Counted from the first letter of the stretch, positions 1 to 8,302 are shown. The stretch is 64,000 bases of DNA from Hyphomicrobiales bacterium (GCA_026400535.1 JAPLOU010000040.1:1-64000), one strand, 5' to 3'. Notes: a model not told the origin generated them from the letters alone. Numbers and translations are program-made.

Positions 1-94
1 GGTGAAAGCCGACAACGAGGCCGGCGGCGGCGCCCTTCAGAAGCGCCCGGCGCGAGGGCCGGGTGGCGGGCGAAGTGACATCGTGCAGCGTCAT
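1..94 (-). CDS. Molybdenum hydroxylase large subunit, N-terminal fragment
   Basis: Only the first 31 codons are inside the window; the gene runs off the left edge. The visible peptide starts MTLHDVTSPATRPSRRALLK and continues into a Gly/Ala-rich hydrophobic stretch. That is a twin-arginine (Tat) signal, as seen on isoquinoline 1-oxidoreductase beta-type molybdopterin dehydrogenases. The assignment rests mainly on the neighbour: the gene immediately upstream on the same strand (106-564) is the matching 2Fe-2S subunit, only 11 bases away. The two would form a periplasmic molybdenum hydroxylase. Another Tat-exported cofactor enzyme cannot be excluded from 31 residues. Confidence 0.6.
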   Translation of the reverse strand, partial: MTLHDVTSPATRPSRRALLKGAAAGLVVGFH

Positions 95-105
95 GATGTT
101 GCTCC

Positions 106-564
106 TCAGCCCTGGCGTGTCTGGGCGGCTTGCTTGATGCCGGCCCGCACGCGGTTATAGGTCCCACAGCGACAGATGTTGGTCATGGCTGCGTCGATGT
201 CTGCGTCAGTTGGGTTCTTCTTCTCGGCCAGCAGCGCCGCTGCGGCCATGATCATGCCGGACTGGCAATAGCCGCACTGCGGCACGTCGAGTTCGCGCCA
301 GGCGACCTGCACCGGATGCATCCCATTGGGCGAAAGCCCCTCGATGGTGACGATCAGCTGGCTGTCCTTGACGGCGCTCAGCGGCAGGGAGCAGGCCCGA
401 ACGGCCTGCCCGTCGATATGGACTGTGCAGGCTCCGCACTGGGCAACCCCACAACCATACTTGGTTCCAGTCAGCCCGACCTGTTCGCGCAGGACCCAGA
501 GCAGTGGAGTGTCGGGATGCGCCGTGACCTCCATCACCGCACCATTCACATTGAGCTTTGCCAC
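106..564 (-). CDS. (2Fe-2S)-binding subunit of a molybdenum hydroxylase (isoquinoline 1-oxidoreductase alpha-like)
   Basis: A small iron-sulfur electron-transfer subunit of the xanthine dehydrogenase family, 152 residues. The N-terminal plant-type ferredoxin domain carries [20 protein letters not shown], and the C-terminal helical domain carries [12 protein letters not shown] and later NICRCGTY. These are the cysteine sets for two 2Fe-2S clusters. I chose the GTG at 564 because GGAGG sits six bases upstream and the protein then begins directly with VAKLNVNG. A longer TTG start at 609 adds 15 unconserved residues. The length fits the family. No FAD subunit is visible, as expected for the two-subunit isoquinoline oxidoreductase type. 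The substrate cannot be read from the sequence. Confidence 0.9.
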   Translation of the reverse strand: MAKLNVNGAVMEVTAHPDTPLLWVLREQVGLTGTKYGCGVAQCGACTVHIDGQAVRACSLPLSAVKDSQLIVTIEGLSPNGMHPVQVAWRELDVPQCGYCQSGMIMAAAALLAEKKNPTDADIDAAMTNICRCGTYNRVRAGIKQAAQTRQG

Positions 565-668
565 GCGTCGCCTCCAGGCTTGTTCTTGACACATTCCAGT
601 GTCAGACAATCCCGGCCGGGCGTCAACATTCGTGGCCTCAAAATCATCTGCGGTTCACATTGCAGCGA

Positions 669-1844
669 TCACCGGTCAAGCGACCGGTGCATGAGCCACT
701 CACCCGCGATGCTGGTGGCAGACACGGTGAGCCGCTCGCCCCGCAGCGCGACAAGATCGGCAGCGTATCCTTGCGCGATCCGGCCGCGCTGCCGGTCAAG
801 CCCGAGGAAGCGCGCCGGGGTACCGGACGCCATCACGAGCGCGTCGCCAAGTTCGCATCCCATCATCGTCACCGCGTTGCGGACGGCCTCGATCATGCCC
901 AGATGCGCGCCCGCCAGCGTCCCGTCCGGACCGGTCAGCCTGCCGCCGTCAAGGCGAATGGTGCGACCCTGCAACGCGAAGGTCCGGCTTGCCCCGCCCA
1001 CGGTCGGCATGGCGTCGCTCACCAGCATCAGCCGGTCGCGCCCCATCAGCCTGTATGCCAGCCTCAGATTGAGCGGTGCGACATGCAGCCCGTCGCAGAT
1101 GATTCCGGCCATCAGGCGCTCGTCGCCGAGCGCCATGCCGACCAGCCCGGGCTCGCGCGGCGTGAGCTGCGACATCGCGTTGAACAGGTGGGTGACGCCC
1201 GACAGCCCCGCGCCGATCGCAGCCTCGACCCCGGCCGCAGTCGCCTCCGAATGCCCAGCGCTGAGCACGAGCCCAGCCGCGGCCAGCGCCTTGATCGCCT
1301 CGGGCAGCATCATTTCCGGCGCCAGCGTCACCAGCGAGTGCCCGAGCCTGCCGAACCGTGCGAGCAAGGCCAGATCCGCCGCAGCCGGCCTTCGCATGAA
1401 GGCCGCCGGATGGATGCCCTTGCGGGCAAGATTGAGGAATGGCCCTTCAAGATGAAAGCCCAGCACGCCGGGAACCGATAGCCCCGCCTGGGCCGCGGCC
1501 AGAAGGTCAACCATCTTGCCAGGCGCGTCGGTGATCAATGTGGGCAACAGTCCGGTCGTCCCGAAACAACGGTGCGCCTGCGCGATGCGCGCGATCGTCT
1601 GCTCATCCGGGTTGTCGTTGAGCAGCGCGTCGCCGCCGCCATTGACCTGAATGTCAATGAAGCCCGGGGCAAGCAACGCATCGTCTGGCAGCATCAGGCA
1701 ACCCTCGGGCGCATGGCGGGGCGCAGGCTCCAGCGCCTCGATGCACCCGCCAGCGATGTGAAGCAGGGTCGGCCCGGCCCAGCCCTGCCCGTCGAACAGG
1801 CGGGGCGCGAGCAGCGCGCGCAGCGGAATGGCTTCGGCTTCCAT
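669..1844 (-). CDS. nagA: N-acetylglucosamine-6-phosphate deacetylase
   Basis: Cytoplasmic amidohydrolase that removes acetate from GlcNAc-6-phosphate to give glucosamine-6-phosphate, 391 residues. Visible family marks are IDIQVNGGGDALLND near the start of the barrel, FHLEGPFLN (metal-binding Glu), SAGHSEAT and GVTHLFNAMSQL (metal-binding histidines) and LVSDAMPTVGG (catalytic Asp). The ATG at 1844 precedes MEAEAIPLRALLAPRLFDGQ and has AGG upstream; a longer start is possible but adds Pro/Arg-rich sequence with no homology. It diverges from murA at 2038 with 193 bases between them, where TGGTAT-type sites lie. It is the deacetylation step of the recycling island. Confidence 0.93.
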   Translation of the reverse strand: MEAEAIPLRALLAPRLFDGQGWAGPTLLHIAGGCIEALEPAPRHAPEGCLMLPDDALLAPGFIDIQVNGGGDALLNDNPDEQTIARIAQAHRCFGTTGLLPTLITDAPGKMVDLLAAAQAGLSVPGVLGFHLEGPFLNLARKGIHPAAFMRRPAAADLALLARFGRLGHSLVTLAPEMMLPEAIKALAAAGLVLSAGHSEATAAGVEAAIGAGLSGVTHLFNAMSQLTPREPGLVGMALGDERLMAGIICDGLHVAPLNLRLAYRLMGRDRLMLVSDAMPTVGGASRTFALQGRTIRLDGGRLTGPDGTLAGAHLGMIEAVRNAVTMMGCELGDALVMASGTPARFLGLDRQRGRIAQGYAADLVALRGERLTVSATSIAGEWLMHRSLDR

Positions 1845-1954
1845 GACGCAACCTGATTCGGCAGGCGGCGGGCGCCTGCCATGGGCGGGAACAAACAAAG
1901 GGCAGCGGTCGGGGCGCCCTCACATCGTGCGCTGGCGCCCTGCCGGAGCCGTTC

Positions 1955-1983
1955 TTGACAATACCACTATAAAGCCATTTACA
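1955..1983 (+). promoter_or_regulatory. Candidate promoter for murA operon
   Basis: TTGACA at 1955-1960 is followed after 17 bases by TTTACA at 1978-1983, ending 54 bases before the murA start. The -35 is perfect and the -10 is weak. An ATACCA box overlaps the spacer, where a repressor could block transcription. The call is by eye only. Confidence 0.35.
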
Positions 1984-2005
1984 AGACCAGACGCAACACT
2001 GGTAT
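1961..2005. promoter_or_regulatory. Candidate GntR operator pair (ATACCA ... TGGTAT) between nagA and murA
   Basis: ATACCA at 1961-1966 and TGGTAT at 2000-2005 form an inverted pair in the divergent nagA/murA control region. The same hexamer recurs ahead of murQ (4199-4204 and within TGGTATCTACCA at 4230-4241). TGGTAT/ATACCA halves resemble the binding sites of HutC/YvoA (NagR)-type GntR regulators, and one such regulator is encoded at 5222. The link is inferred. Confidence 0.4.
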
Positions 2006-2037
2006 CGCCTGTCACGCATGGCCAGCCGCAGGGGCGG

Positions 2038-3300
2038 ATGATGGACAGACTGAAGATCACCGGGGGACGGGCGCTCAACGGCTCGGTCGCCATCGCGGGC
2101 GCCAAGAACGCCAGCCTGCCGCAGATCGCCGCCGCGATCCTCAGCCCCGAACCCCTGACGCTGACCAACCTGCCGGCCGTCACCGACATCGCGACCATGC
2201 TCGACGTCGTCGCCCGCCACGGGGTTGCCGTTACGCGCCTCTCGGATCACGCCGTCACCCTCGATGCGGGCCGGGCCGACCCGGTCGAGACCGGCTATGA
2301 CACCGTCCGGCGCATGCGGGCCACGGTGCTCCTGCTCGGCCCGGTCATGGGCCGGTTCGGCCGGGCGCGGGTCTCGCTGCCGGGCGGCTGCGCCATCGGC
2401 GCGCGGCCAGTTGACCTGCATCTGAAAGCACTCGCCAGCCTCGGCGCGACGATCGACATCGAGGGGGGCATGATCGTCGGCGAGGCGCCGGGCGGGCTGA
2501 AGGGTGCGCGCATCGTCTTTGGCTCGCCCTCCGTCGGCGCCACCGAGACAGCCATGATGGCCGCGACCATGGCGGCGGGCGAAACGGAAATCGTCAACGC
2601 AGCACGCGAGCCGGAAGTGGTTGATCTCGCCGCCTGTCTGATCGGCATGGGCGCCCGCATCGAGGGCGCCGGCACCCACCGCCTGCTCATCGCCGGCGGC
2701 ACGCACTGGAAGACCGCGCGCCATGACGTGATCCCCGACCGGATCGAGGCCGGCACCTACGCCATCGCCGCCGCCATCACCGGTGGCACGCTGGAGCTCT
2801 CCCATGCAAGGCTCGAACACCTCTCCGCCATCGCCCAGGTGCTCGAGGCAGTCGGCGTCAGCATCTGGCCGGGTGATCGCGGCCTGATGGTCTCGGCCTG
2901 CGGACCGCTGCGCGGCGTCGACATCACCACCGAACCCTATCCCGGCTTTCCGACCGACCTGCAGGCCCAGTTCATGGCCCTGATGTGCCGCGCCGAAGGG
3001 GCCTCGATGATCCGTGAAACGGTCTTCGAGAACCGCTTCATGCACGCGCCGGAACTGATGCGGCTGGGGGCCAACATCACCTTGCAGGGCACTTCGGCGC
3101 TGGTCCGGGGCGGCGCACCCCTGCGCGGCGCGCAGGTGATGGCGACCGACCTCAGGGCTTCGGTCTGCCTCGTGCTGGCCGCGCTGGCGGCTGAGGGTGA
3201 AACGATCATCAACCGGGTCTATCACCTCGATCGCGGCTATGAGCAGCTTGATCTCAAGCTCAGGCGTTGCGGCGCCCTGATCGAGCGGCTGAAGGACTGA
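2038..3300 (+). CDS. murA: UDP-N-acetylglucosamine 1-carboxyvinyltransferase
   Basis: First committed enzyme of peptidoglycan synthesis: it transfers enolpyruvate from PEP to UDP-GlcNAc. The 420 residues match the usual MurA length. It starts MMDRLKITGGRALNGSVAIA and continues GAKNASLPQIAAA with the active-site Lys region. The loop LPGGCAIGARPVDLHLKAL holds the catalytic cysteine, which predicts fosfomycin sensitivity. ATG codons at 2038 and 2041 both follow AGGGGCGG; I took the first. Its stop overlaps the start of the GlcNAc kinase (TGATG), so the two are co-translated. Finding murA inside a recycling operon is unusual; it may be a second copy or the only one. Confidence 0.92.
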   Translation: MMDRLKITGGRALNGSVAIAGAKNASLPQIAAAILSPEPLTLTNLPAVTDIATMLDVVARHGVAVTRLSDHAVTLDAGRADPVETGYDTVRRMRATVLLLGPVMGRFGRARVSLPGGCAIGARPVDLHLKALASLGATIDIEGGMIVGEAPGGLKGARIVFGSPSVGATETAMMAATMAAGETEIVNAAREPEVVDLAACLIGMGARIEGAGTHRLLIAGGTHWKTARHDVIPDRIEAGTYAIAAAITGGTLELSHARLEHLSAIAQVLEAVGVSIWPGDRGLMVSACGPLRGVDITTEPYPGFPTDLQAQFMALMCRAEGASMIRETVFENRFMHAPELMRLGANITLQGTSALVRGGAPLRGAQVMATDLRASVCLVLAALAAEGETIINRVYHLDRGYEQLDLKLRRCGALIERLKD

Positions 3301-4196
3301 TGCGCATGGCTGCGGGGCGCATCTGCTTTCTGGGCGTCGACGGCGGCGGAACCGGCTGCCGCGCCCGCATCGAAACCGAGGCCGGCGAGGTGATCGGCCA
3401 GGGCCTGTCAGGACCGGCCACCACCCGCCTCGGCATTGACGCCGCCTTCGCCTCGATCATGGCCGCCGCCGGCGCAGCCATGGCTGAGGCCGGGATCGAT
3501 CCGTCTCGGGTCACCTTGCATGCCGGCATCGGTCTGGCTGGGGTCGGCCGCAAGGGGGCGTTGGACGCATTGGCGCGGCAGCCCCATCCGTTCGCCTCGA
3601 TCAGCTTCATCAGCGATGCGTTGGCGGCCTGCTTCGGCGCCCATTCAGGCGAGGACGGCGCCATCGTCATCGCCGGCACCGGCTCGATCGGCATCGGCCG
3701 GGTCGGGGGGCGCGACCTGCGGATCGGCGGCTACGGCTTTCCGGTCTCCGACGAGGGCAGCGGCGCCGATCTGGGCCTTGAGGCCGTCCGTCTCGCCCTG
3801 CGCGCCCATGATGGTCGGCTGCCGCCGACCGCCCTGCTTACCGAAGTGATGCAGCGCTTTAACCATGATCCGTTTGAGATCATCGGCTGGATGGACCGCG
3901 CCAGCGCCACCGATTACGCCACCCTCGCCCCCATGGTCATGCGCCATGCCGACCAGGGCGACGCAACCGCGCGCCGGATCGTCCAGCAGGCCGCTGAGCA
4001 GATCGACGCGCTGGTCCGCGGCCTGTTCGACGAAGGGGCGCCCAAGGTCGCGCTGCTCGGCGGGCTGTCGAGCGCCATCGAGCCCTGGCTATCCCCTGAT
4101 GTGCGGCGCAGGCTCAGGGCCGCCGATGGCGATGCCGTTTCGGGGGCGCTGATCCTCGCCCGCCGCGCAGCGCCAAATCAATCGGGTACGGCGTGA
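3300..4196 (+). CDS. BadF/BadG-type N-acetylglucosamine kinase
   Basis: An ASKHA-fold sugar kinase of 298 residues. It opens with the phosphate-1 motif FLGVDGGGTGCRARI, has a mid-protein AIVIAGTGSIGIGRVGG phosphate-2 motif followed by GGYGFPVSDEGSGADLG, and a late VALLGGLSSAI adenosine motif. These features place it with BadF/BadG/BcrA/BcrD ATPase-family GlcNAc kinases rather than the ROK family. In this setting it would phosphorylate GlcNAc, or possibly glucosamine, released from imported muropeptides, feeding NagA. The ATG at 3300 overlaps the murA stop, with AAGGA upstream. Substrate choice is inferred from the neighbours. Confidence 0.82.
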   Translation: MRMAAGRICFLGVDGGGTGCRARIETEAGEVIGQGLSGPATTRLGIDAAFASIMAAAGAAMAEAGIDPSRVTLHAGIGLAGVGRKGALDALARQPHPFASISFISDALAACFGAHSGEDGAIVIAGTGSIGIGRVGGRDLRIGGYGFPVSDEGSGADLGLEAVRLALRAHDGRLPPTALLTEVMQRFNHDPFEIIGWMDRASATDYATLAPMVMRHADQGDATARRIVQQAAEQIDALVRGLFDEGAPKVALLGGLSSAIEPWLSPDVRRRLRAADGDAVSGALILARRAAPNQSGTA

Positions 4197-4242
4197 TTGG
4201 TATTCCCTTTCAGCCAAAAGGCCTTTAACTGGTATCTACCAA
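4197..4242. promoter_or_regulatory. Candidate operator sites upstream of murQ
   Basis: The 129 bases between the kinase and murQ contain TTGGTATT at 4197-4204 and the near-palindrome CTGGTATCTACCAAA at 4229-4243 (core TGGTATCTACCA). The sites are about three helical turns apart. They match the TGGTAT/ATACCA boxes ahead of murA and look like targets for the GntR/UTRA regulator encoded two genes downstream. A separate promoter for murQ-gntR-deaminase probably lies here, but I cannot define its boxes. Confidence 0.5.
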
Positions 4243-4325
4243 ATTCCGCGCAGACTGCCGGATTGCGGATACGCGTTCTCCGCGCCGGCCCTTGCGCCAG
4301 ATGATCGTCAGGCAGGCACGCCGTC

Positions 4326-5222
4326 ATGGCAACCGAAGATGTTGATCCGCGCTTCGCCGACCTTGACGCCTGGCCCCTGTCCAGTGCGCTCGAGGGCATG
4401 TGGGATGGCCAGATGGCGGCGGTGGCGGCGGTACATGCCGCGCTGCCTGCGATTACGACGGCCGTCGCCGACGCCGCCGAGCGGCTGAGGCAGGGCGGAC
4501 GCCTCGTCTATGTCGGGGCCGGTACCTCCGGGCGCGTCGCCGTGCAGGATGGCGCGGAACTGCCACCGACCTTCGACTGGCCCCAGAGCCGCCTCGTCTT
4601 CGCCATGGCCGGCGGGCTTGGCGCGCTCGTCGCCAGCGTCGAGGGCGCCGAGGATGATGCGGAGGACGGCGCGCGCCAGATGGATCTGGCAAAGATCGGC
4701 CCCGGCGACGTCGTCATCGGCGTGGCGGCAAGCGGCTCGACGCCGTTCACGGTCGCCGCCATCAACCGGGCCGGCGAACGCGGCGCGCTGACCATCGGCA
4801 TGTCGAACAATGCCGGCGCGCCGCTCACGGCCAGCGCGCGCCACGGCATCGAGATCATCACCGGCAGCGAGTTGATCGCAGGCTCCACCAGGATGAAGGC
4901 CGGTACGGCGCAAAAAGTGGTGCTGAACCTGATGTCGAGCGGCATCATGCTGCGTCTGGGCCGTGTCTATCGCGGCATGATGGTCAACATGCAGGTCTCC
5001 AACGCCAAGCTGAGGCGGCGGGCGGAAGCGATGGTGGCGCGTATCTCTGGCTGCGGGCAGATCGAGGCCGCCGCCGCGCTCGACCGCACCGGCGACAACA
5101 TCAAGCTCGCAACGCTCGTGGTGCTGGGCTATGGCCTTGCCGAGGCGGAGGCGATCCTGGCGGACAGCGGTGACAATCTGCGCCTGGCGCTGGCCAGCCT
5201 TCCCGGCAGGGAGAGCACCTGA
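4326..5222 (+). CDS. murQ: N-acetylmuramic acid 6-phosphate etherase
   Basis: SIS-fold lyase of 298 residues that cleaves D-lactate from MurNAc-6-phosphate to give GlcNAc-6-phosphate. The family block LVYVGAGTSGRVAVQDGAEL followed by PPTFDWP holds the catalytic glutamate. A second acidic stretch, SVEGAEDDAEDGA, and GVAASGSTPFTVAAINRA form the sugar-phosphate site, and the C-terminal part has ITGSELIAGSTRMKAGTAQK. The start at 4326 gives the standard length. Its stop overlaps the GntR start (TGATG). It links AnmK upstream in the pathway with NagA downstream. Confidence 0.95.
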   Translation: MATEDVDPRFADLDAWPLSSALEGMWDGQMAAVAAVHAALPAITTAVADAAERLRQGGRLVYVGAGTSGRVAVQDGAELPPTFDWPQSRLVFAMAGGLGALVASVEGAEDDAEDGARQMDLAKIGPGDVVIGVAASGSTPFTVAAINRAGERGALTIGMSNNAGAPLTASARHGIEIITGSELIAGSTRMKAGTAQKVVLNLMSSGIMLRLGRVYRGMMVNMQVSNAKLRRRAEAMVARISGCGQIEAAAALDRTGDNIKLATLVVLGYGLAEAEAILADSGDNLRLALASLPGREST

Positions 5223-5980
5223 TGCTCACCATCGTGAAGGAGCAGCTCAGCAGCCTCAGCGCCACGCCGCTCTATTTGCAGCTCGCCGACATGATCCGCA
5301 ACCAGATCAGGGATGGCGGCATCCGCACCGGCGAGGCCCTGCCTTCCGAGCGCGAACTCAGCGACGCGGTGGGTATCTCGCGCGTCACGGTGCGGCGCGC
5401 CATCGAGACGCTGCTGCGCGAGGGGCTGCTGTCGCGCCGCCATGGCTCCGGCACCTATATCGCGCCACGCATCGAACAGCCTGCGGCCCTTCTGGCTGGC
5501 TTCTCGGCCGACATGCGCAACCGGGGACTCATGCCCGGATCGCACTGGCTGGACCGCAGCGCCGGGCTGCCCACGCCCGACGAAGCGATGACGCTGGCGC
5601 TGTCCATCGACCAGCCAGTGCTGCGCTTCGCCCGCGTCCGCATGGCGGATGGCGAGCCTCTGGCCATCGAGCGCGCCGTCGTGCCGGCCCAGTTTCTCGG
5701 ATCCGTGGATGATGTGCAGGATTCGCTCTATGCCGCGCTGGACCTGCGCGAAGCCCGCCCTGTCCGCGGCCTTCAGCGCCTGCAGGCCTCGCTTGCGACC
5801 GCGGCCGAGGCGCGCCTGCTCTCGGTGCCGGTGGGCGCGGCGATCCTCCGCATCGAACGCCGCGGATTTCTCGCCAATGGCATGCCGGTCGAGTTCACCC
5901 GCTCGGCCTATCGCGGCGACCGCTATGACTTCATCACCGAAGTGAGGGAGTTGCGTCAGGAGCCGGGCCGCCAGCCATGA
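5222..5980 (+). CDS. GntR-family regulator, HutC/YvoA (NagR) type with UTRA domain
   Basis: A 252-residue transcription factor. The N-terminal winged helix runs over residues 10-80 (PLYLQLADMIRNQIRDG, LPSERELSDAVGISRVTVRR, LLSRRHGSGTYI). The C-terminal UTRA effector domain follows (residues 95-245, including PVLRFARVRMADGEPLAIER and the closing EFTRSAYRGDRYDF). Family members sense amino-sugar phosphates such as GlcN-6P or GlcNAc-6P. It sits between murQ (TGATG overlap) and the SIS deaminase (ATGA overlap), so it is co-translated with the pathway it likely controls. TGGTAT/ATACCA boxes upstream of murA and murQ are plausible targets. Confidence 0.88.
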   Translation: MLTIVKEQLSSLSATPLYLQLADMIRNQIRDGGIRTGEALPSERELSDAVGISRVTVRRAIETLLREGLLSRRHGSGTYIAPRIEQPAALLAGFSADMRNRGLMPGSHWLDRSAGLPTPDEAMTLALSIDQPVLRFARVRMADGEPLAIERAVVPAQFLGSVDDVQDSLYAALDLREARPVRGLQRLQASLATAAEARLLSVPVGAAILRIERRGFLANGMPVEFTRSAYRGDRYDFITEVRELRQEPGRQP

Positions 5981-7012
5981 CCGGGACGCCGGCAGCGCCC
6001 CTGAGCAGCGCGATGGCGCGGGAGGCCGCGACCTGCGGCGAGGCAGCGGCGAGGCTGCTGGCCAGCCGCCCGGCGATCCACGCCCTCGCCGGCCGGCTTG
6101 ATACCGGCCGTACCCGTCTGGCGGTGATCTGCGGGCATGGCAGTTCCGGGCATGCCGGCGTTCACCTGCGCTACATGATCGAAACCCGGCTCGGGCTGCC
6201 AGGCTCGATGGCGGCTCCGTCGGTGATCACCGCCCTGCAGCGGCCGTTGAAGCTCGATGGCGCGCTGTTCATCGTGATCTGTCAGTCTGGCGCCAGCCCC
6301 GATCTCATCGCGGCGACGCGCATGGCCCGGGCCGAAGGCGCGCAGACCGTCGCGATGGTCAATGCCGAAGGCTCGCCGCTGGCCGATGCCGCCGATCATG
6401 TCCTGCCGCTGCTGGCCGGAGCGGAGCGCGCCGTGGCTGCGACAAAATCGGTGACGTCCTCGATGATGGCCGGCGCGTTGCTTGTGACGGAGCTTGCCGC
6501 AGACATGGACCTGTTGGCCGCGCTGGAGCGGCTGCCCGCGCGCCTCGATGCCGCCCCATGACTGCGACTGGACAGCATTGGCGCCAGCTCTGGCGAACGC
6601 GCCATCAGCCCTCGTCACCGGGCGCGGCTTCGGTTTGGCCCCGGCACGGGAGATTGCGCTCAGACTGGCCGAGATACTGCTGATGCCGGCGCTCGGCTAC
6701 AGCGCCGCCGAACTGCTGCATGGGCCCCGCGCCGCGCTGTCGTCCCAGACGCCCGTGCTGGCCATCCGCCTCGAGGACCAGACCGGCATGGATGTGGACG
6801 GCCTCGTGACACGGCTCCGGAGCGAGGGGGTTCCGGTCTCCGTCTGTGGCGGCCCCTTTGGCGATCTGCCGTGGATCGGCGATGATGATCCGGTGACAGA
6901 CGCCATCCCCTTGCTGGTTCCGGCCTACCGGATGATCGACGTCGCTGCGCAGGCCAGGGGCTTTGACCCGGACCGTCCGCCGCATCTGAGCAAGGTCACG
7001 TGGACGCTGTGA
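5977..7012 (+). pseudogene. SIS-domain glucosamine-6-phosphate deaminase (NagB-II-like), split by a frameshift
   Basis: Two overlapping frames together give one NagB-II-type protein of the expected size (about 340 residues). The first (5977-6561) has VICGHGSSGHAGVHLRYMIE, FIVICQSGASPDLIAATRMA and AVAATKSVTSSMM, the first SIS domain, and stops after LERLPARLDAAP. The second, in the +1 frame, resumes within HDCDWTALAPALANAPSALV and continues through SAAELLHGPRAAL to DPDRPPHLSKVTWTL at 7012. The break lies around 6545-6563, next to a CCCC run. Either a single-base indel has inactivated the gene, or it is a sequencing error or recoding. It would convert GlcN-6P to fructose-6P, the last step of the recycling route. 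Confidence 0.75.
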
Positions 7013-7466
7013 CCGGCCGCTCATAGCGGACGAAGCGCATGGCCTGTCCGGCGAAGTCCCGTTCATGATGGCTGACGAGGCGCCAGCCCTCCCGTTCATA
7101 GAAGCGGCGCGCCCGTGCGTTGGCTGCAAAGCATTCAAGCCGCACCGCTCCCATGGCCTCGCCCTGCCACAGCAGCGCCACAGCGCAGCCTGTCCCCACC
7201 GCGTCAGGGCTGACGAACAGCATGTCGAGCGTCCCCTCCCGCACCTCGACGAAGCCGTGGCAGCGCCCGTCGCCATCCTCCGCCAGCGCGACGAACGGCC
7301 ATTCGGTCGCGAAACGCTGCTGAAAGTGGGCTTGATCGCGGGCGGCGAACTGGATCTCATCGAGAATGCCGGCGAAGCCGAACCGGTAGCTGTCTGCCGC
7401 CAGCGCCGCGAGCGCAGGCACATCTCCGGCCCGCGCCATCCGGACACAGATCCGTCGTGGGCTCAT
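6996..7466 (-). CDS. GNAT-family N-acetyltransferase
   Basis: A 156-residue acetyltransferase. It shows the GNAT pattern of N-terminal RMARAGDVPALAALAADSYRFGF, a central beta strand LDMLFVSPDAVGTG and the C-terminal ECFAANARARRFYEREGW motif typical of acetyl-CoA-dependent enzymes. The usual Q/RxxGxG/A pyrophosphate loop is altered to GTGCAVALL. It converges on the deaminase with a 17-base overlap. Its start overlaps the stop-adjacent bases of the ABC permease at 7463, so it is the last gene of the importer operon. The substrate is unknown; an amino sugar or peptide amine is a guess from the context. Confidence 0.78.
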   Translation of the reverse strand: MSPRRICVRMARAGDVPALAALAADSYRFGFAGILDEIQFAARDQAHFQQRFATEWPFVALAEDGDGRCHGFVEVREGTLDMLFVSPDAVGTGCAVALLWQGEAMGAVRLECFAANARARRFYEREGWRLVSHHERDFAGQAMRFVRYERPVTAST

Positions 7467-8302
7467 TTCAGTCGGGGATCGAGCGCATCGCGCAGCACGT
7501 CGCCGAGCAGGTTGAGCGCAAAGGCGATGATCAGGATCGCAATCCCGGAGAAGACGGCCGCCCAGGGGGACAGCAGCAACACATTGCGCCCCTCGGACAG
7601 CATCATGCCGAGCGAGGGCGTCGGCGGCTGCGTACCGAGGCCAAGGAAGGAGAGCGAAGCCTCGACAAGGATTGCGGCGGACAACAGCAGACTGGTCTGC
7701 ACAAGGATGACACTGGCGAGATTGGGCAGCACATGGCTGAAGATGATGCGGGCGTCCGATGCACCGATGGCTTTCGCGCCGGCCACATAGTCGGAGTTGG
7801 TGATGACCAGCGCCGGGCCACGCAATAGCCGTGCGAAGATCGGCGTGTAGACAACCGCGATCGCGATCGCCGTCGGCCCGGAGCCCGGACCGAGCATGGC
7901 GATGATCCCGATCGCCAGCAGCATGACCGGAAAGGCGAAGATCACGTCCATCAGCCGCATGACGATGCGCTCGGTCCAGCCACGGTAGTAGGCGGCCACA
8001 AGCCCGAGCGTGCCGCCCACCAGCAGCGCGACGCCGACCGCGCCTGCGGCGATGCCGAGCGAGGCTCGCATGCCATGCAGGATGCGCGAAAGCAGGTCGC
8101 GGCCGAACTGGTCGGTGCCGAGCCAGTGCGCCGCGCTGGGACCCTTGAGGCGCGCAAGAACGCTTTGCGCCAGCGGGTCATAGGGCGCGATCAGCGGGGC
8201 CAGAAGCGCCAGCAGGCACAAGATGACCACAGCAAGGGCCGAGACCGTCACCAGGCCGGACACCGACCTGCGCACAGGTGCGGTCTGAACCGTCGCGCTC
8301 AC
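7463..8302 (-). CDS. Peptide/muropeptide ABC transporter permease (DppC type)
   Basis: Inner-membrane permease of 279 residues with an N-terminal membrane segment (VVILCLLALLAPLIAPYDPL), the DppC/OppC signature LGTDQFGRDLLSRILHGMR and five more hydrophobic segments. The EAA loop around DYVAGAKAIGASDARIIFSHVLPN contacts the ATPase. It ends with LNLLGDVLRDALDPRLK, typical for the family. It overlaps the DppB-type permease start by four bases and is followed by the GNAT gene. The matching ATPases are on the other side of anmK (12047-13785), and no other ABC ATPase gene lies nearby. Confidence 0.92.
   Translation of the reverse strand: MSATVQTAPVRRSVSGLVTVSALAVVILCLLALLAPLIAPYDPLAQSVLARLKGPSAAHWLGTDQFGRDLLSRILHGMRASLGIAAGAVGVALLVGGTLGLVAAYYRGWTERIVMRLMDVIFAFPVMLLAIGIIAMLGPGSGPTAIAIAVVYTPIFARLLRGPALVITNSDYVAGAKAIGASDARIIFSHVLPNLASVILVQTSLLLSAAILVEASLSFLGLGTQPPTPSLGMMLSEGRNVLLLSPWAAVFSGIAILIIAFALNLLGDVLRDALDPRLK

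Noticed and set aside
130-1455. Open frame of about 441 codons on plus across the 2Fe-2S subunit and nagA
   Set aside because: It spans two real minus-strand genes and their gap, and the peptide has no recognisable domain.
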